64,000 nucleotides of DNA, taken from NCBI GenBank assembly GCA_002389765.1, contig DGQM01000011.1, positions 1 to 64,000 on the forward strand, given 5' to 3'. The notes under the pieces were generated by a model. That model was not told the DNA's origin. It did not search any database and worked only from the letters and a program-made list of their open reading frames with translations. This DNA comes from Bacteroidetes bacterium UBA4414. Lineage in GTDB: Bacteria > Bacteroidota > Bacteroidia > Chitinophagales > Chitinophagaceae. A program made the position numbers and the translations under genes. Positions 43,762 to 51,368 of the stretch are shown in pieces; positions within the stretch are counted from its first letter, which is position 1, and the number at the start of each line of letters is the position of its first letter.

Positions 43762-43777
43762 CCTGCCGTCAGGCAGG
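43762..43777 (-). repeat. Leader hairpin of P8
   Basis: CCTGCC-GTCA-GGCAGG, compensatory variant of the P3/P4 hairpin and matching the palindrome at 4767-4782. Confidence 0.6.
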
Positions 43778-43862
43778 TTTGTTCTGTTTGGTTTGCTGCC
43801 TACGGGGCTGCGGTGTTTTTTATTTGTTTTGTTTGTGTTGTTGTTTGTTTGTTTTGATAATG

Positions 43863-43870
43863 CAAACATA
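43863..43870 (-). promoter_or_regulatory. -7 element of P8
   Basis: Exact TATGTTTG; upstream ACTAA-CT-TTAGT and CTAAC 43920 / TTTAC 43931 (11 bp apart). Confidence 0.6.
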
Positions 43871-43969
43871 CACCCGCAAATACCCCTGTAACATCACTAA
43901 CTTTAGTAGTTTTCTTTCGCTAACAAATCGTTTACAAAACCGCAAATAACAAACATAAACAATACAAAC

Positions 43970-43998
43970 AAAGGGCGCCCTTAGAGACGCCCTTTGAC
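43970..43998 (-). terminator. Terminator of P9
   Basis: Minus-strand CAAAGGGCG ... CGCCCTTTG stem, TTTGTTTG exit. Confidence 0.7.
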
Positions 43999-44018
43999 CA
44001 ATCACCCCCCTCTACTTC

Positions 44019-44564
44019 TTATATTTGCGTTGCAGTATACACTACATCTACCGTATATACACCTGCAGGATAATTAAACCCCGGCATGGCCTCATATTTC
44101 ACTTCAAAATTCTGGTCGCCACCATTACTGCAATTGCTCAATAGCATAGCAGGCAGCACACCCAGACTTGCATACGCACTACTACTGAATGGCGCCACAA
44201 TGCTACCACCCGTAGTATTGGCCGTCACCCTCACACCCAATACGCCCGCTACCGGCATTACAGGTTTGGGAAATGTAGAGCCGCTGTAGGCAAAGCTTAC
44301 GCTGCTTGTATTAACAGTAACTCCAAACTTTTTGTTCGACCGAACCGTCAACTCTTGTGCAGCAGAATGCACACCACTTGCGTAGTCGTTTACCGTACTG
44401 AAAAACATAACTACCGTGCTACCTACAGAAGACCCGCACGAATATGTTATTTCAATAGCATTGGTAAGATTAAGATTGGTAGTTTGTGTAGCCGTAGATG
44501 AAACCTGTGCTTTAGCACAAATACTCGCCAATGCGAATGCTGCAATTGTACTTAGTTTTTTCAT
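44019..44564 (-). CDS. Small secreted beta-sandwich paralogue P9
   Basis: 181 aa. Signal peptide MKKLSTIAAFALASICAKAQ. Two Cys positions in the mature chain (SCGSSVGS and NCSNGG) might form an internal disulfide. Otherwise the family motifs hold (ELTVRSNKKFGVTVNTS, PKPVMPVAGVLGVRV, PAGVYTVDVVYTATQI). Promoter TAAGTTTG at 44605-44612; no phased operator was found at the expected position. Confidence 0.74.
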   Translation of the reverse strand: MKKLSTIAAFALASICAKAQVSSTATQTTNLNLTNAIEITYSCGSSVGSTVVMFFSTVNDYASGVHSAAQELTVRSNKKFGVTVNTSSVSFAYSGSTFPKPVMPVAGVLGVRVTANTTGGSIVAPFSSSAYASLGVLPAMLLSNCSNGGDQNFEVKYEAMPGFNYPAGVYTVDVVYTATQI

Positions 44565-44604
44565 GTCTTTGCTTTTTTGTTTTGTTGATAATTGTTTGCA
44601 TATA

Positions 44605-44612
44605 CAAACTTA
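44605..44612 (-). promoter_or_regulatory. -7 element of P9
   Basis: Exact TAAGTTTG on the minus strand, leader ~35 nt; ACTA-TCAT-TAGT lies upstream. Confidence 0.6.
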
Positions 44613-44669
44613 CCTATACAAAAAAGCCATGCGTATCACTATCATTAGTAGTTTATGCATAAACCAAAA

Positions 44670-44695
44670 AAGAGCGTCCTTACGGGGACGCTCTT
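44670..44695 (-). terminator. Terminator of P10
   Basis: AAGAGCGTCC/GGACGCTCTT stem, T-run on the minus strand. Confidence 0.88.
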
Positions 44696-44723
44696 CGTAT
44701 CGTTAAGTAATTATTTATTCAGA

Positions 44724-45272
44724 TTACAGTTGAGTAGCTGTGTAAACTACATCTGTAGTATAAGTACCAGCAGGGTAAGCAAAACCCGGAGTAGCTTCAT
44801 ACATTACGCTGAATGTTTGGTTGCCACCGTTATTACAGTTTGTCAACAGGTTAGCTGCAGTTGCAGAAAGATCATTATAAGCTGATGCGCTGAACGGAGA
44901 AGCGATAGCACCACCTGTTGAGTTAGCACTCACTTTCAGTGCCAGTACACCCGCTACAGGCATTACAGGAGCTGGTGTTGTAGAACCTGTATAAGAGAAA
45001 TTAGCGTTGTTAGTTTTTACAGTTACACCGAATTTTTTGTTAGAACGTACTTTCAGTTCTTGTGCAGATGATGTAACACCGTTTGCATAATCGTTAACTG
45101 TGTTGAAAGCCAGGTTAACTGCTGCACCTGTTGCAGTACCAGATCCTGTGAAAGTCAACTCGATTGCGTTGCTCAGGTTCAGGTTAACTGTTTGTGTAGC
45201 TGTAGATGCAACTTGTGCTTTTGCTGCGATACCTACGAATGAAAGTGCTGCGATTGCGATGATTTTTTTCAT
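44724..45272 (-). CDS. Small secreted beta-sandwich paralogue P10
   Basis: 182 aa. Signal peptide MKKIIAIAALSFVGIAAKAQ. Its 3' ~290 bp are nearly identical in DNA to P8. Single Cys in NCNNGG. Intact phased operator at 45383-45420 and a TTG 21 nt before CATATTTG, the best -33/-7 pair of the cluster. Confidence 0.75.
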   Translation of the reverse strand: MKKIIAIAALSFVGIAAKAQVASTATQTVNLNLSNAIELTFTGSGTATGAAVNLAFNTVNDYANGVTSSAQELKVRSNKKFGVTVKTNNANFSYTGSTTPAPVMPVAGVLALKVSANSTGGAIASPFSASAYNDLSATAANLLTNCNNGGNQTFSVMYEATPGFAYPAGTYTTDVVYTATQL

Positions 45273-45336
45273 AATTGTTTGTTTTTGTTTGTTTGAGATT
45301 TGTTTTAATTAGTTGTTTTTGTTGTTGATTGTGATG

Positions 45337-45368
45337 CAAATATGGGGGCATCAGCAGCCGATGTTCAA
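45337..45368 (-). promoter_or_regulatory. -33/-7 promoter of P10
   Basis: Minus-strand TTG at 45366-45368 and CATATTTG at 45337-45344, spacer 21 nt. Confidence 0.6.
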
Positions 45369-45382
45369 ATTTTCGGGCTTTG

Positions 45383-45420
45383 TTAACGCCTGATTTGCAA
45401 TCGGTTAACAAGCGATTAAC
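45383..45420 (-). promoter_or_regulatory. 11-bp phased operator of P10
   Basis: Plus-strand TTAAC 45383, TTTGC 45394, TTAAC 45405, TTAAC 45416; 39 bp from the -7. Confidence 0.65.
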
Positions 45421-45449
45421 AACTGAAAATCAATAACTTACAAAACAAA

Positions 45450-45488
45450 ACCCCTGCAAACCGCACCAGTGGCGTGTTGCAAGGGTTG
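45450..45488 (-). terminator. Terminator of P11
   Basis: Minus-strand AACCCTTGCAA ... TTGCAGGGGTT with a G-U pair and an inner CGCCA/TGGTG helix, TTGTTTTG exit. Confidence 0.7.
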
Positions 45489-45521
45489 TAACAAACAATT
45501 ATAAATCAACAACTATTATTA

Positions 45522-46049
45522 CTATGCCTGTGTGGCAGTATAGATTATCTCCATTGCGTAGGTACCCGCGGGGTATGTAAAGCCCGGTGTAGCCCTGTAT
45601 TGTACACTAAAAGTATTGCTACCGCCCGGCGTAGCATTGTTAATCATGCTTTTGCTACCGGTAGAAAGCGTTGAAAAGTTTTGGTAGCCCGATGTGATGG
45701 TACCACCCGTGTTATTATTATACACCTTCAAACGCAGCACAGACAGCGGCATCTTAGGGTCTTTGCCCGCACCTGCAAAGCTGAAGCGAGAAGCTCTTGC
45801 TTTAACACGCACATTAAATTTCTTAGTTGAACGAACTTGTAATTGCTGCTCTGCAGAAACAATACCGTTTGCATAATCATTAACGGTTACAAAATTCATT
45901 TGCGGATTGGCGCCAGTAAGAATAGTAAGCTCTATAGCATCGCTCATATTCAACTTTACGGCTTGTGTTGCAGCAGAGTTGGCGCTCTGGGCAAATGCCG
46001 CAGCCATCATCAGTGGCAGCATTACGGCGGTTAAAAGTATCTTTTTCAT
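45522..46049 (-). CDS. Small secreted beta-sandwich paralogue P11 (divergent)
   Basis: 175 aa from ATG 46049 (MKKILLTAVMLPLMMAAAFAQ); the ATG at 46088 overlaps the -7 box. Shares AATQAVKLNMSDAIELTI, VNDYANGIVSAEQQLQVRSTKKFNV, PKMPLSVLRLKV and PAGTYAMEIIYTATQA; the middle is more basic and shorter. First gene in the direction of transcription and carries the operator, so it may be the founder-like member. Confidence 0.72.
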   Translation of the reverse strand: MKKILLTAVMLPLMMAAAFAQSANSAATQAVKLNMSDAIELTILTGANPQMNFVTVNDYANGIVSAEQQLQVRSTKKFNVRVKARASRFSFAGAGKDPKMPLSVLRLKVYNNNTGGTITSGYQNFSTLSTGSKSMINNATPGGSNTFSVQYRATPGFTYPAGTYAMEIIYTATQA

Positions 46050-46077
46050 TTTTGGCGGTTTGTTTGTGTTTGTACGG

Positions 46078-46161
46078 CAAAGATGCAACCACCCTGCCCT
46101 TTAAGCCAAGAAAAAACAGTCGGTTAACTGCCCCTTAGCAACCGCTTAACGCACGGTTAAC
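46078..46161 (-). promoter_or_regulatory. P11 promoter and 11-bp phased operator
   Basis: CATCTTTG (46078-46085, minus) and plus-strand TTAAC 46124, TTAGC 46135, TTAAC 46146, TTAAC 46157; 39 bp between -7 and first repeat, as in P1, P5 and P10. The rest of the gap to 46471 shows no gene or clear repeat. Confidence 0.65.
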
Positions 46162-46471
46162 ATATTAAAAACCGCCACAGTGGCTCATTTCAGCCATACC
46201 GCGTTGATTTACAATGGCTTTAATATCGGTTATTTTCAACCATTATTTTTCACTACCATATATCATGCGCTAAATGGCATTTTTTTAAATCAGACACTTA
46301 TACATTAACAATATTTGCACATTAATAAGAATTACCCTATATTAGCTATCCTTTTCAACTCCCGGTTAAACATCACTATCGAAAACAACTCCCGCCACCA
46401 TGTAGCAGTGTTTATATTTTACCCCACTCTATTGTAACGCACATAAACATTAACACTAAATCGTTTTAGAG

Positions 46472-46729
46472 ATGAGTGCACGGGAACGCGTTATTGCTAT
46501 TTTGTGTAGCCCGCTGGGTCGCAAAGACCTGCTGGAAGCAGAACAAACAAACAATGTGATCATCCACCGCAAGATAGAATACAGTCCGCGGGAGGAAGGC
46601 AGGGACATGCTGAAGAAATTCCGCTGGATGCCTATGAAGCTGATGTTTATATTCTCCATCGGCGAGGCCATCGTCATCAACACCCAAAAAGACTGGGACG
46701 AAGTAGGCAGACGCATACTGGCTATGTAA
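46472..46729 (+). CDS. Small unknown protein (85 aa)
   Basis: 85 aa, basic, no signal peptide; one weakly hydrophobic stretch (KLMFIFSIGEAIVI, ~56-69). No family recognised. Another frame on the opposite strand is also open over this region, so coding is not certain; the plus frame is preferred because of its near-host codon use and the ATG close to a purine-rich GAGATG context. It converges on the DUF559 gene, 5 bp apart. Confidence 0.5.
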   Translation: MSARERVIAILCSPLGRKDLLEAEQTNNVIIHRKIEYSPREEGRDMLKKFRWMPMKLMFIFSIGEAIVINTQKDWDEVGRRILAM

Positions 46730-46734
46730 GTGTG

Positions 46735-47100
46735 TTAAGCATGCAGAAGGTGTACAATCGCATCTACAACCGCTTCCTGCTGTTCAAACACCAATTTATT
46801 TTCAAACCGCAAAACGGTATAGCCAAGAGATTTTAATTGTTCATCGCGCTCGTAGTCGTGCTGATTAGCGATGGGATTATTATGCACTTCGCCATCCAGT
46901 TCTACTATCAGCTTGGCAGATGGGCAGTAGAAATCGACAATATAATTTTCTATACTATGCTGTCTGCGAAACTTGTATCCTTCCAGCTTACTGTTTTGTA
47001 ATAGCTTCCACATAGCAGCCTCAGCAGGTGTAAGATTACTACGCAATTCCCTGCGGCGTTCTTTCAGATAGCTAACGTTTTTTATCTGCCCTTTGCGCAT
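46735..47100 (-). CDS. DUF559 domain endonuclease-like protein
   Basis: 121 aa covering nearly one DUF559 domain (Vsr/PD-(D/E)XK-like nuclease fold). Visible: the LTPAEAAMWKLLQNSKLEGYKFRRQ lead (residues ~19-43), active-site-like YIVDFYCPSAKLIVELDGE (Asp and Glu on consecutive strands), and the LGYTVLRFEN strand. Usual family length. Known family, but substrate and biological role are unclear; a DNA nickase or nuclease is likely. Its start is 30 bp from a 145-bp palindromic repeat, a second copy of which lies 1.1 kb away. Confidence 0.85.
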   Translation of the reverse strand: MRKGQIKNVSYLKERRRELRSNLTPAEAAMWKLLQNSKLEGYKFRRQHSIENYIVDFYCPSAKLIVELDGEVHNNPIANQHDYERDEQLKSLGYTVLRFENKLVFEQQEAVVDAIVHLLHA

Positions 47101-47130
47101 GAAATGAAATTACATAAAACAGACTAAAAA

Positions 47131-47275
47131 GCTCTCCTCCTGTTTTTAGGAGGAGTACCCGAGTGAAACGAGGGGGAGGTGGTAAATACTCTACGCGAGT
47201 GTAACCACCCCGATTGGCAACGACATGCTTCGCATCTCTCCGCCAATATCCCCTCCTAATAACAGGAGGGGAGCT
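47131..47275 (-). repeat. Palindromic repeat element, full copy
   Basis: 145 bp with related terminal hairpins (CTCCTCC-TGTTTTTA-GGAGGAG at 47134 on; CCCCTCC-TAATAACA-GGAGGGG to 47272) and an inner GAGGTGGT/ACCACCCC pair. Bases 47194-47275 in reverse match 48245-48325. No ORF inside. Confidence 0.75.
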
Positions 47276-47378
47276 GTAGGCGTTATTACTTAATAAAACG
47301 TCTGGATGCTATGGTATCTCCAATTATTTAATAATCTACGGCACTAATATGTATTTTTATTAATAATCATGATATCAC

Positions 47379-48200
47379 ATGGAAGAACGCATAGTAGCCT
47401 TTATTGATATTTTGGGGTTTTCTGAAATGATACTAGAGAACGAGAAAAATCCAACGGATATACCATTAGCGCTGAAAGGAACGTTAGAAAGTGCATTTGA
47501 AGTATTAAAACCTAATGACAATGATAGGCTTGATGGAAACGAAACATTATTACAATGGAAAAAGCAATTACAGTATCGAACTTTTTCAGATTGCATTTGC
47601 ATCTCTATACCAACTGAAGTAAATATTAAAGAAATATCATTTTTGCAATCATGTAAATTGTTTTTTAAGTACTTATGTAATTTTCAAACTAATTTATTAG
47701 AGTATGGACATAATTATCTTATAAGAGGTGGAGTTAGTATAGGCACTTATTATGCTACATCAGAAATGCTATTTTCAAAAGCATTAGTTGATGCATACAA
47801 CTTAGAATCAAAACATGCTAAAGTATCAAGAATATTAGTACATCAGAATTTAATTGACAAAATTGATTCTGAAGTACATAGTATTGGCTATAGATTGTCA
47901 GAATACCCATTAATGACTCAATTTGAGGATAAGTTATATTTTCTCAATTTTTTGAATACTTTTTTAACTGATGCAGTGTCAATAGACGAATTCATGAGAA
48001 ATGAATTCGGAAATGATAATAATTTAGAAGGCAATTCTCTAAAATTAAAAGATTTTAGAATTAAGAAATACATTCAGTTAATTGATAATAAATTAGGAGC
48101 CCACGCTGAATATACACAAGAAGTTATCAATAAATATCATTGGCTTAGGCGTTTTCTACTAAGTGAAAGTGAAAAAGGAAGAAGCACTCCATACTTCTAG
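47379..48200 (+). CDS. Class III nucleotidyl cyclase-like protein, AT-rich
   Basis: 273 aa, no TM or signal peptide. Its motifs follow the class III adenylate/guanylate cyclase layout: VAFIDILGFSE (first metal Asp10), FSDCICIS (second metal Asp71), LIRGGVSIG (114-122), then ALVDAYNLESKHAKVSRI (135-152), where cyclases have the AVNxAxR helix. Very AT-rich relative to uvrA and the flanks, and bracketed by two copies of a palindromic repeat, which suggests acquisition. Related stand-alone cyclases include the Pycsar pyrimidine cyclases; no effector gene is adjacent, so a Pycsar role is only a possibility. Nucleotide specificity cannot be read. Confidence 0.6.
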   Translation: MEERIVAFIDILGFSEMILENEKNPTDIPLALKGTLESAFEVLKPNDNDRLDGNETLLQWKKQLQYRTFSDCICISIPTEVNIKEISFLQSCKLFFKYLCNFQTNLLEYGHNYLIRGGVSIGTYYATSEMLFSKALVDAYNLESKHAKVSRILVHQNLIDKIDSEVHSIGYRLSEYPLMTQFEDKLYFLNFLNTFLTDAVSIDEFMRNEFGNDNNLEGNSLKLKDFRIKKYIQLIDNKLGAHAEYTQEVINKYHWLRRFLLSESEKGRSTPYF

Positions 48201-48244
48201 CGCAGATTGTTTTTTACGTAAACATCAATAACCCCTCCTGAGAA

Positions 48245-48325
48245 AGCTCCCCTCCTGTTTTTAGGAGGGGATATTGACGAAAGCTGCGCAGCAGGCTTTT
48301 GTCAATCGGGGTGGTTATACTCGCG
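48245..48325 (+). repeat. Palindromic repeat element, partial copy
   Basis: About 81 bp, inverted relative to 47194-47275: hairpin CCCCTCC/GGAGGGG, then TTGAC...GTCAA where the other copy has TTGGC...GCCAA (paired change), then TCGGGGTGGTTA. Confidence 0.75.
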
Positions 48326-48399
48326 CAGGGCTTTTATAATATATACACAAATAAAAAACACCTATCTAATCAACTAATCAACCAATCAACTGTTATCAT

Positions 48400-48407
48400 T
48401 AGATTTG
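48400..48407 (+). promoter_or_regulatory. -7 element of uvrA
   Basis: Exact TAGATTTG, ATG 11 nt downstream. Confidence 0.6.
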
Positions 48408-48418
48408 CTACCTCCGTT

Positions 48419-51235
48419 ATGGCAAAGAAAGCAACAGCAATCAGCAACGATTTATATACTACAGAAAACCTGCACCGCGATGATGACAGCATCTTCATCA
48501 AAGGGGCGCGCATGCACAACCTAAAGAATGTAGATGTGGCCATCCCACGCAATAAGCTGGTGGTGGTAACGGGCGTGAGTGGTAGCGGCAAGAGCAGCCT
48601 TACTATGGATACGCTTTTTGCCGAGGGGCAGCGCCGCTATGCAGAAAGCCTGAGTGCATATGCGCGCCAGTTCTTGATGCGTATGGATAAGCCCGATGTA
48701 GATTATATACGCGGCATTTGCCCTGCCATAGCCATAGAGCAGAAAGTAACTACCCGCACACCACGCAGCACCGTTGGTAGCATGACGGAGATATACGACT
48801 ACCTGCGCCTGCTCTTTGCACGCGTGGGCAAAACATACTCGCCCGTTACGGGCAATGAGGTGAAGAAAGACAGCGTGAGCGATGTGGTAGATTATGTAAG
48901 CAAGCTGGCACATGGCGCGAAGGTGCAAATCATTGTACCACTTGTAACCCGCTATGGCCGCAGCGTGAATGAGGAGCTGAACATCTTGCTGCAAAAAGGC
49001 TTTAGCCGTGTACATGCTAAAGTAGAAGACAAACCTATACGTATAGAAGATGTGCTGAGTGGTGATGCACAACTGCCGAAGAAAGATATTTTTCTGTTGA
49101 TAGACCGTATCGTTACCAAAGATTTTGACGAGGACGATCTGCACCGCCTTGCCGATAGTGTACAGACAGCTTTTTACGAAAGTGAGGGAGAATGTACACT
49201 GGAGATTGACGGCAAGAAGATGATGCACTTCAACAATCGCTTTGAGGCTGATGGTATTGTGTTTGAAGAACCATCGCCCAATATGTTTTCGTTCAACAAT
49301 CCGTATGGTGCATGTCCGCAATGCGAGGGCTTTGGGCAGGTGTTGGGTTTGGACGAAGACCTGGTGATACCTGATAAAAGACTGAGTGTATATGAGGGTG
49401 CTGTAGCACCGTGGAAGGGCGAGAAGATGAGCGAATGGCAGCAGTCGTTCATGCGCAATGCGGTGAAGTATGATTTCCCTATCCACAAACCCATCATGGA
49501 CCTGAACGAAAGCGAACTGGAACTACTCTGGGAAGGCAATAGCAAAGTAAACGGCATCCGCGATTTCTTTGGCATGGTAGAGCAGAACCTGTACAAAGTG
49601 CAGTACCGTGTTATGCAGGCTCGCTATCGCGGGCGCACTACATGCCCAAGCTGCCGCGGTATGCGCCTGCGCAAAGAAGCATTTTATGTAAAGATTGCCG
49701 ATCATCATATAGGCAACCTGATGCTGATGCCATCGGCAGACCTTGCACAGTGGTTCGATAAACTGAAACTGAACGACAACGATACGCAGATAGCCAAGCG
49801 CATACTGTTAGAAATCAACCAACGTCTGAAGACACTGCTGGATGTAGGCCTCGGCTACCTGACGCTGAACCGCCTTGCCAATACACTAAGTGGTGGTGAA
49901 AGCCAGCGTATACAGCTTACCAAGTTTCTGGGCAGCAACCTTACAGACTCACTCTACATTCTGGATGAGCCAAGTATAGGCCTGCACAGCCGCGATACGG
50001 AGCGGCTGATAAACGTACTGAAAAACCTGCGCGACCTCGGCAATACCGTAGTAGTGGTAGAGCACGATGAGATGATGATGCGCGAGGCAGACTATATTAT
50101 AGATATGGGCCCGCTTGCCAGCCACTTGGGTGGCGAGGTAGTGGCTGCAGGTCCGTACAAAGAGCTTATCAAAAACAAGATGAGCCTTACGGGGCAATAC
50201 CTGAGCGGCGCTATGACCATAGACCCGCCTGCATCTCACCGCCAACCAAAAGGCAGCATACTATTGCAAGGTTGCCGACAACACAATTTGAAAGATGTGG
50301 ATGCTGAATTTCCGCTGAATGTGATGTGTGTGGTAACGGGTGTGAGTGGTAGTGGTAAAACAACATTGGTAAAATCGACCCTGTACCCTGCGCTGATGAA
50401 GCATTTTGGCGAGGGTGTAGAACGCCCGGGTGTACATAAGTTTTTGGGTGGAGACCTGAACCGCATTGCGCATGTAGAGATGATAGACCAGAACCCGATT
50501 GGCAAATCATCGCGCAGCAATCCTGTTACTTATATCAAAGCATGGGATGAAGTGCGCAAACTGTTTGCCAAACAACAGCTATCAAAAATGCGTGGTTTTG
50601 CAGAAAAACATTTCTCTTTCAATACAGATGGTGGACGTTGTGATACTTGTAAGGGCGAGGGTGAAGTAGTTGTAGAAATGCAGTTCCTTGCAGATGTACA
50701 CCTGCTGTGCGAAAGCTGCAAGGGCAGGCGCTTTAAAGACGAAGTATTAGAAGTAACCTACCGCACTAAGAGTGTGTTTGACATCTTAGAGATGAGTGTT
50801 GACGAAGCCATCGAGTTCTTCAAAGACGAAAAGAAAATAGCATCGGCATTGCAACCGCTTAGCGATGTGGGCCTCGGTTATGTAAAGCTTGGGCAAAGCA
50901 GCGATACCCTGAGTGGTGGCGAGGCGCAGCGTGTAAAGCTGGCATCATTCCTCGGCAAGGGTGCAGCCAAAGAAAAAGTATTGTTCATATTCGATGAACC
51001 TACTACGGGTTTGCATTTTCACGATATCAAAAAACTATTGGCATCATTCAATGCCCTGCTAGACCAGGGGCATAGCATCGTGGTGATAGAACACAATACG
51101 GATGTTATAAAATGTGCGGACTGGGTGCTTGATATGGGCCCTGAAGGCGGTGTAGGCGGTGGCAAACTCCTCTATGCAGGCCCGCCGGAAGGATTGAAGA
51201 AAGTGAAGGAGAGTTATACAGGGAAGTATATGTAA
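48419..51235 (+). CDS. uvrA: Excinuclease ABC subunit A family protein (UvrA)
   Basis: 938 aa from ATG 48419, chosen over 48299 because the earlier frame runs through the repeat element and the -7 box. UvrA binds damaged DNA with UvrB in nucleotide excision repair. Both ABC modules are complete: Walker A GVSGSGKSS (52-60), zinc CxxC pairs in CPQCEGFG and CPSCRG, signature LSGGESQRIQL, Walker B YILDEPSIGLH; then a second Walker A GVSGSGKTT, zinc module CDTCKGEGE and CESCKGRRF, signature LSGGEAQRVKL and IFDEPTTGLH. Length is normal. Bacteroidota often carry more than one UvrA, so this could be the paralogue. Chromosomal composition. Confidence 0.88.
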   Translation: MAKKATAISNDLYTTENLHRDDDSIFIKGARMHNLKNVDVAIPRNKLVVVTGVSGSGKSSLTMDTLFAEGQRRYAESLSAYARQFLMRMDKPDVDYIRGICPAIAIEQKVTTRTPRSTVGSMTEIYDYLRLLFARVGKTYSPVTGNEVKKDSVSDVVDYVSKLAHGAKVQIIVPLVTRYGRSVNEELNILLQKGFSRVHAKVEDKPIRIEDVLSGDAQLPKKDIFLLIDRIVTKDFDEDDLHRLADSVQTAFYESEGECTLEIDGKKMMHFNNRFEADGIVFEEPSPNMFSFNNPYGACPQCEGFGQVLGLDEDLVIPDKRLSVYEGAVAPWKGEKMSEWQQSFMRNAVKYDFPIHKPIMDLNESELELLWEGNSKVNGIRDFFGMVEQNLYKVQYRVMQARYRGRTTCPSCRGMRLRKEAFYVKIADHHIGNLMLMPSADLAQWFDKLKLNDNDTQIAKRILLEINQRLKTLLDVGLGYLTLNRLANTLSGGESQRIQLTKFLGSNLTDSLYILDEPSIGLHSRDTERLINVLKNLRDLGNTVVVVEHDEMMMREADYIIDMGPLASHLGGEVVAAGPYKELIKNKMSLTGQYLSGAMTIDPPASHRQPKGSILLQGCRQHNLKDVDAEFPLNVMCVVTGVSGSGKTTLVKSTLYPALMKHFGEGVERPGVHKFLGGDLNRIAHVEMIDQNPIGKSSRSNPVTYIKAWDEVRKLFAKQQLSKMRGFAEKHFSFNTDGGRCDTCKGEGEVVVEMQFLADVHLLCESCKGRRFKDEVLEVTYRTKSVFDILEMSVDEAIEFFKDEKKIASALQPLSDVGLGYVKLGQSSDTLSGGEAQRVKLASFLGKGAAKEKVLFIFDEPTTGLHFHDIKKLLASFNALLDQGHSIVVIEHNTDVIKCADWVLDMGPEGGVGGGKLLYAGPPEGLKKVKESYTGKYM

Positions 51236-51238
51236 TCG

Positions 51239-51335
51239 CGTCATTGCGAGGCACGAAGCAATCTAATCCAAACTCTCAGCAGTACAATACTGTATTTTGA
51301 TTAGATTGCTTCGTCGTTTCCTCCTCGCAATGACG
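51239..51335. repeat. 97-bp palindromic repeat, copy 1
   Basis: Left arm CGTCATTGCGAGG followed by CACGAAGCAATCTAATC; right arm is its reverse complement with an 8-9-base insertion. Central ~30 bases include CCAAACTC and TACTGTATTTTGA. Lies 33 bp before the GIY-YIG gene. Confidence 0.85.
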
Positions 51336-51368
51336 GAATAAAACGTAAGACAATAAAAGCAACATGCC

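Noticed and set aside
46456..46716. Minus-strand frames opposite the 85-aa gene
   Set aside because: Kept the plus frame because its amino-acid makeup is more protein-like; neither is certain.
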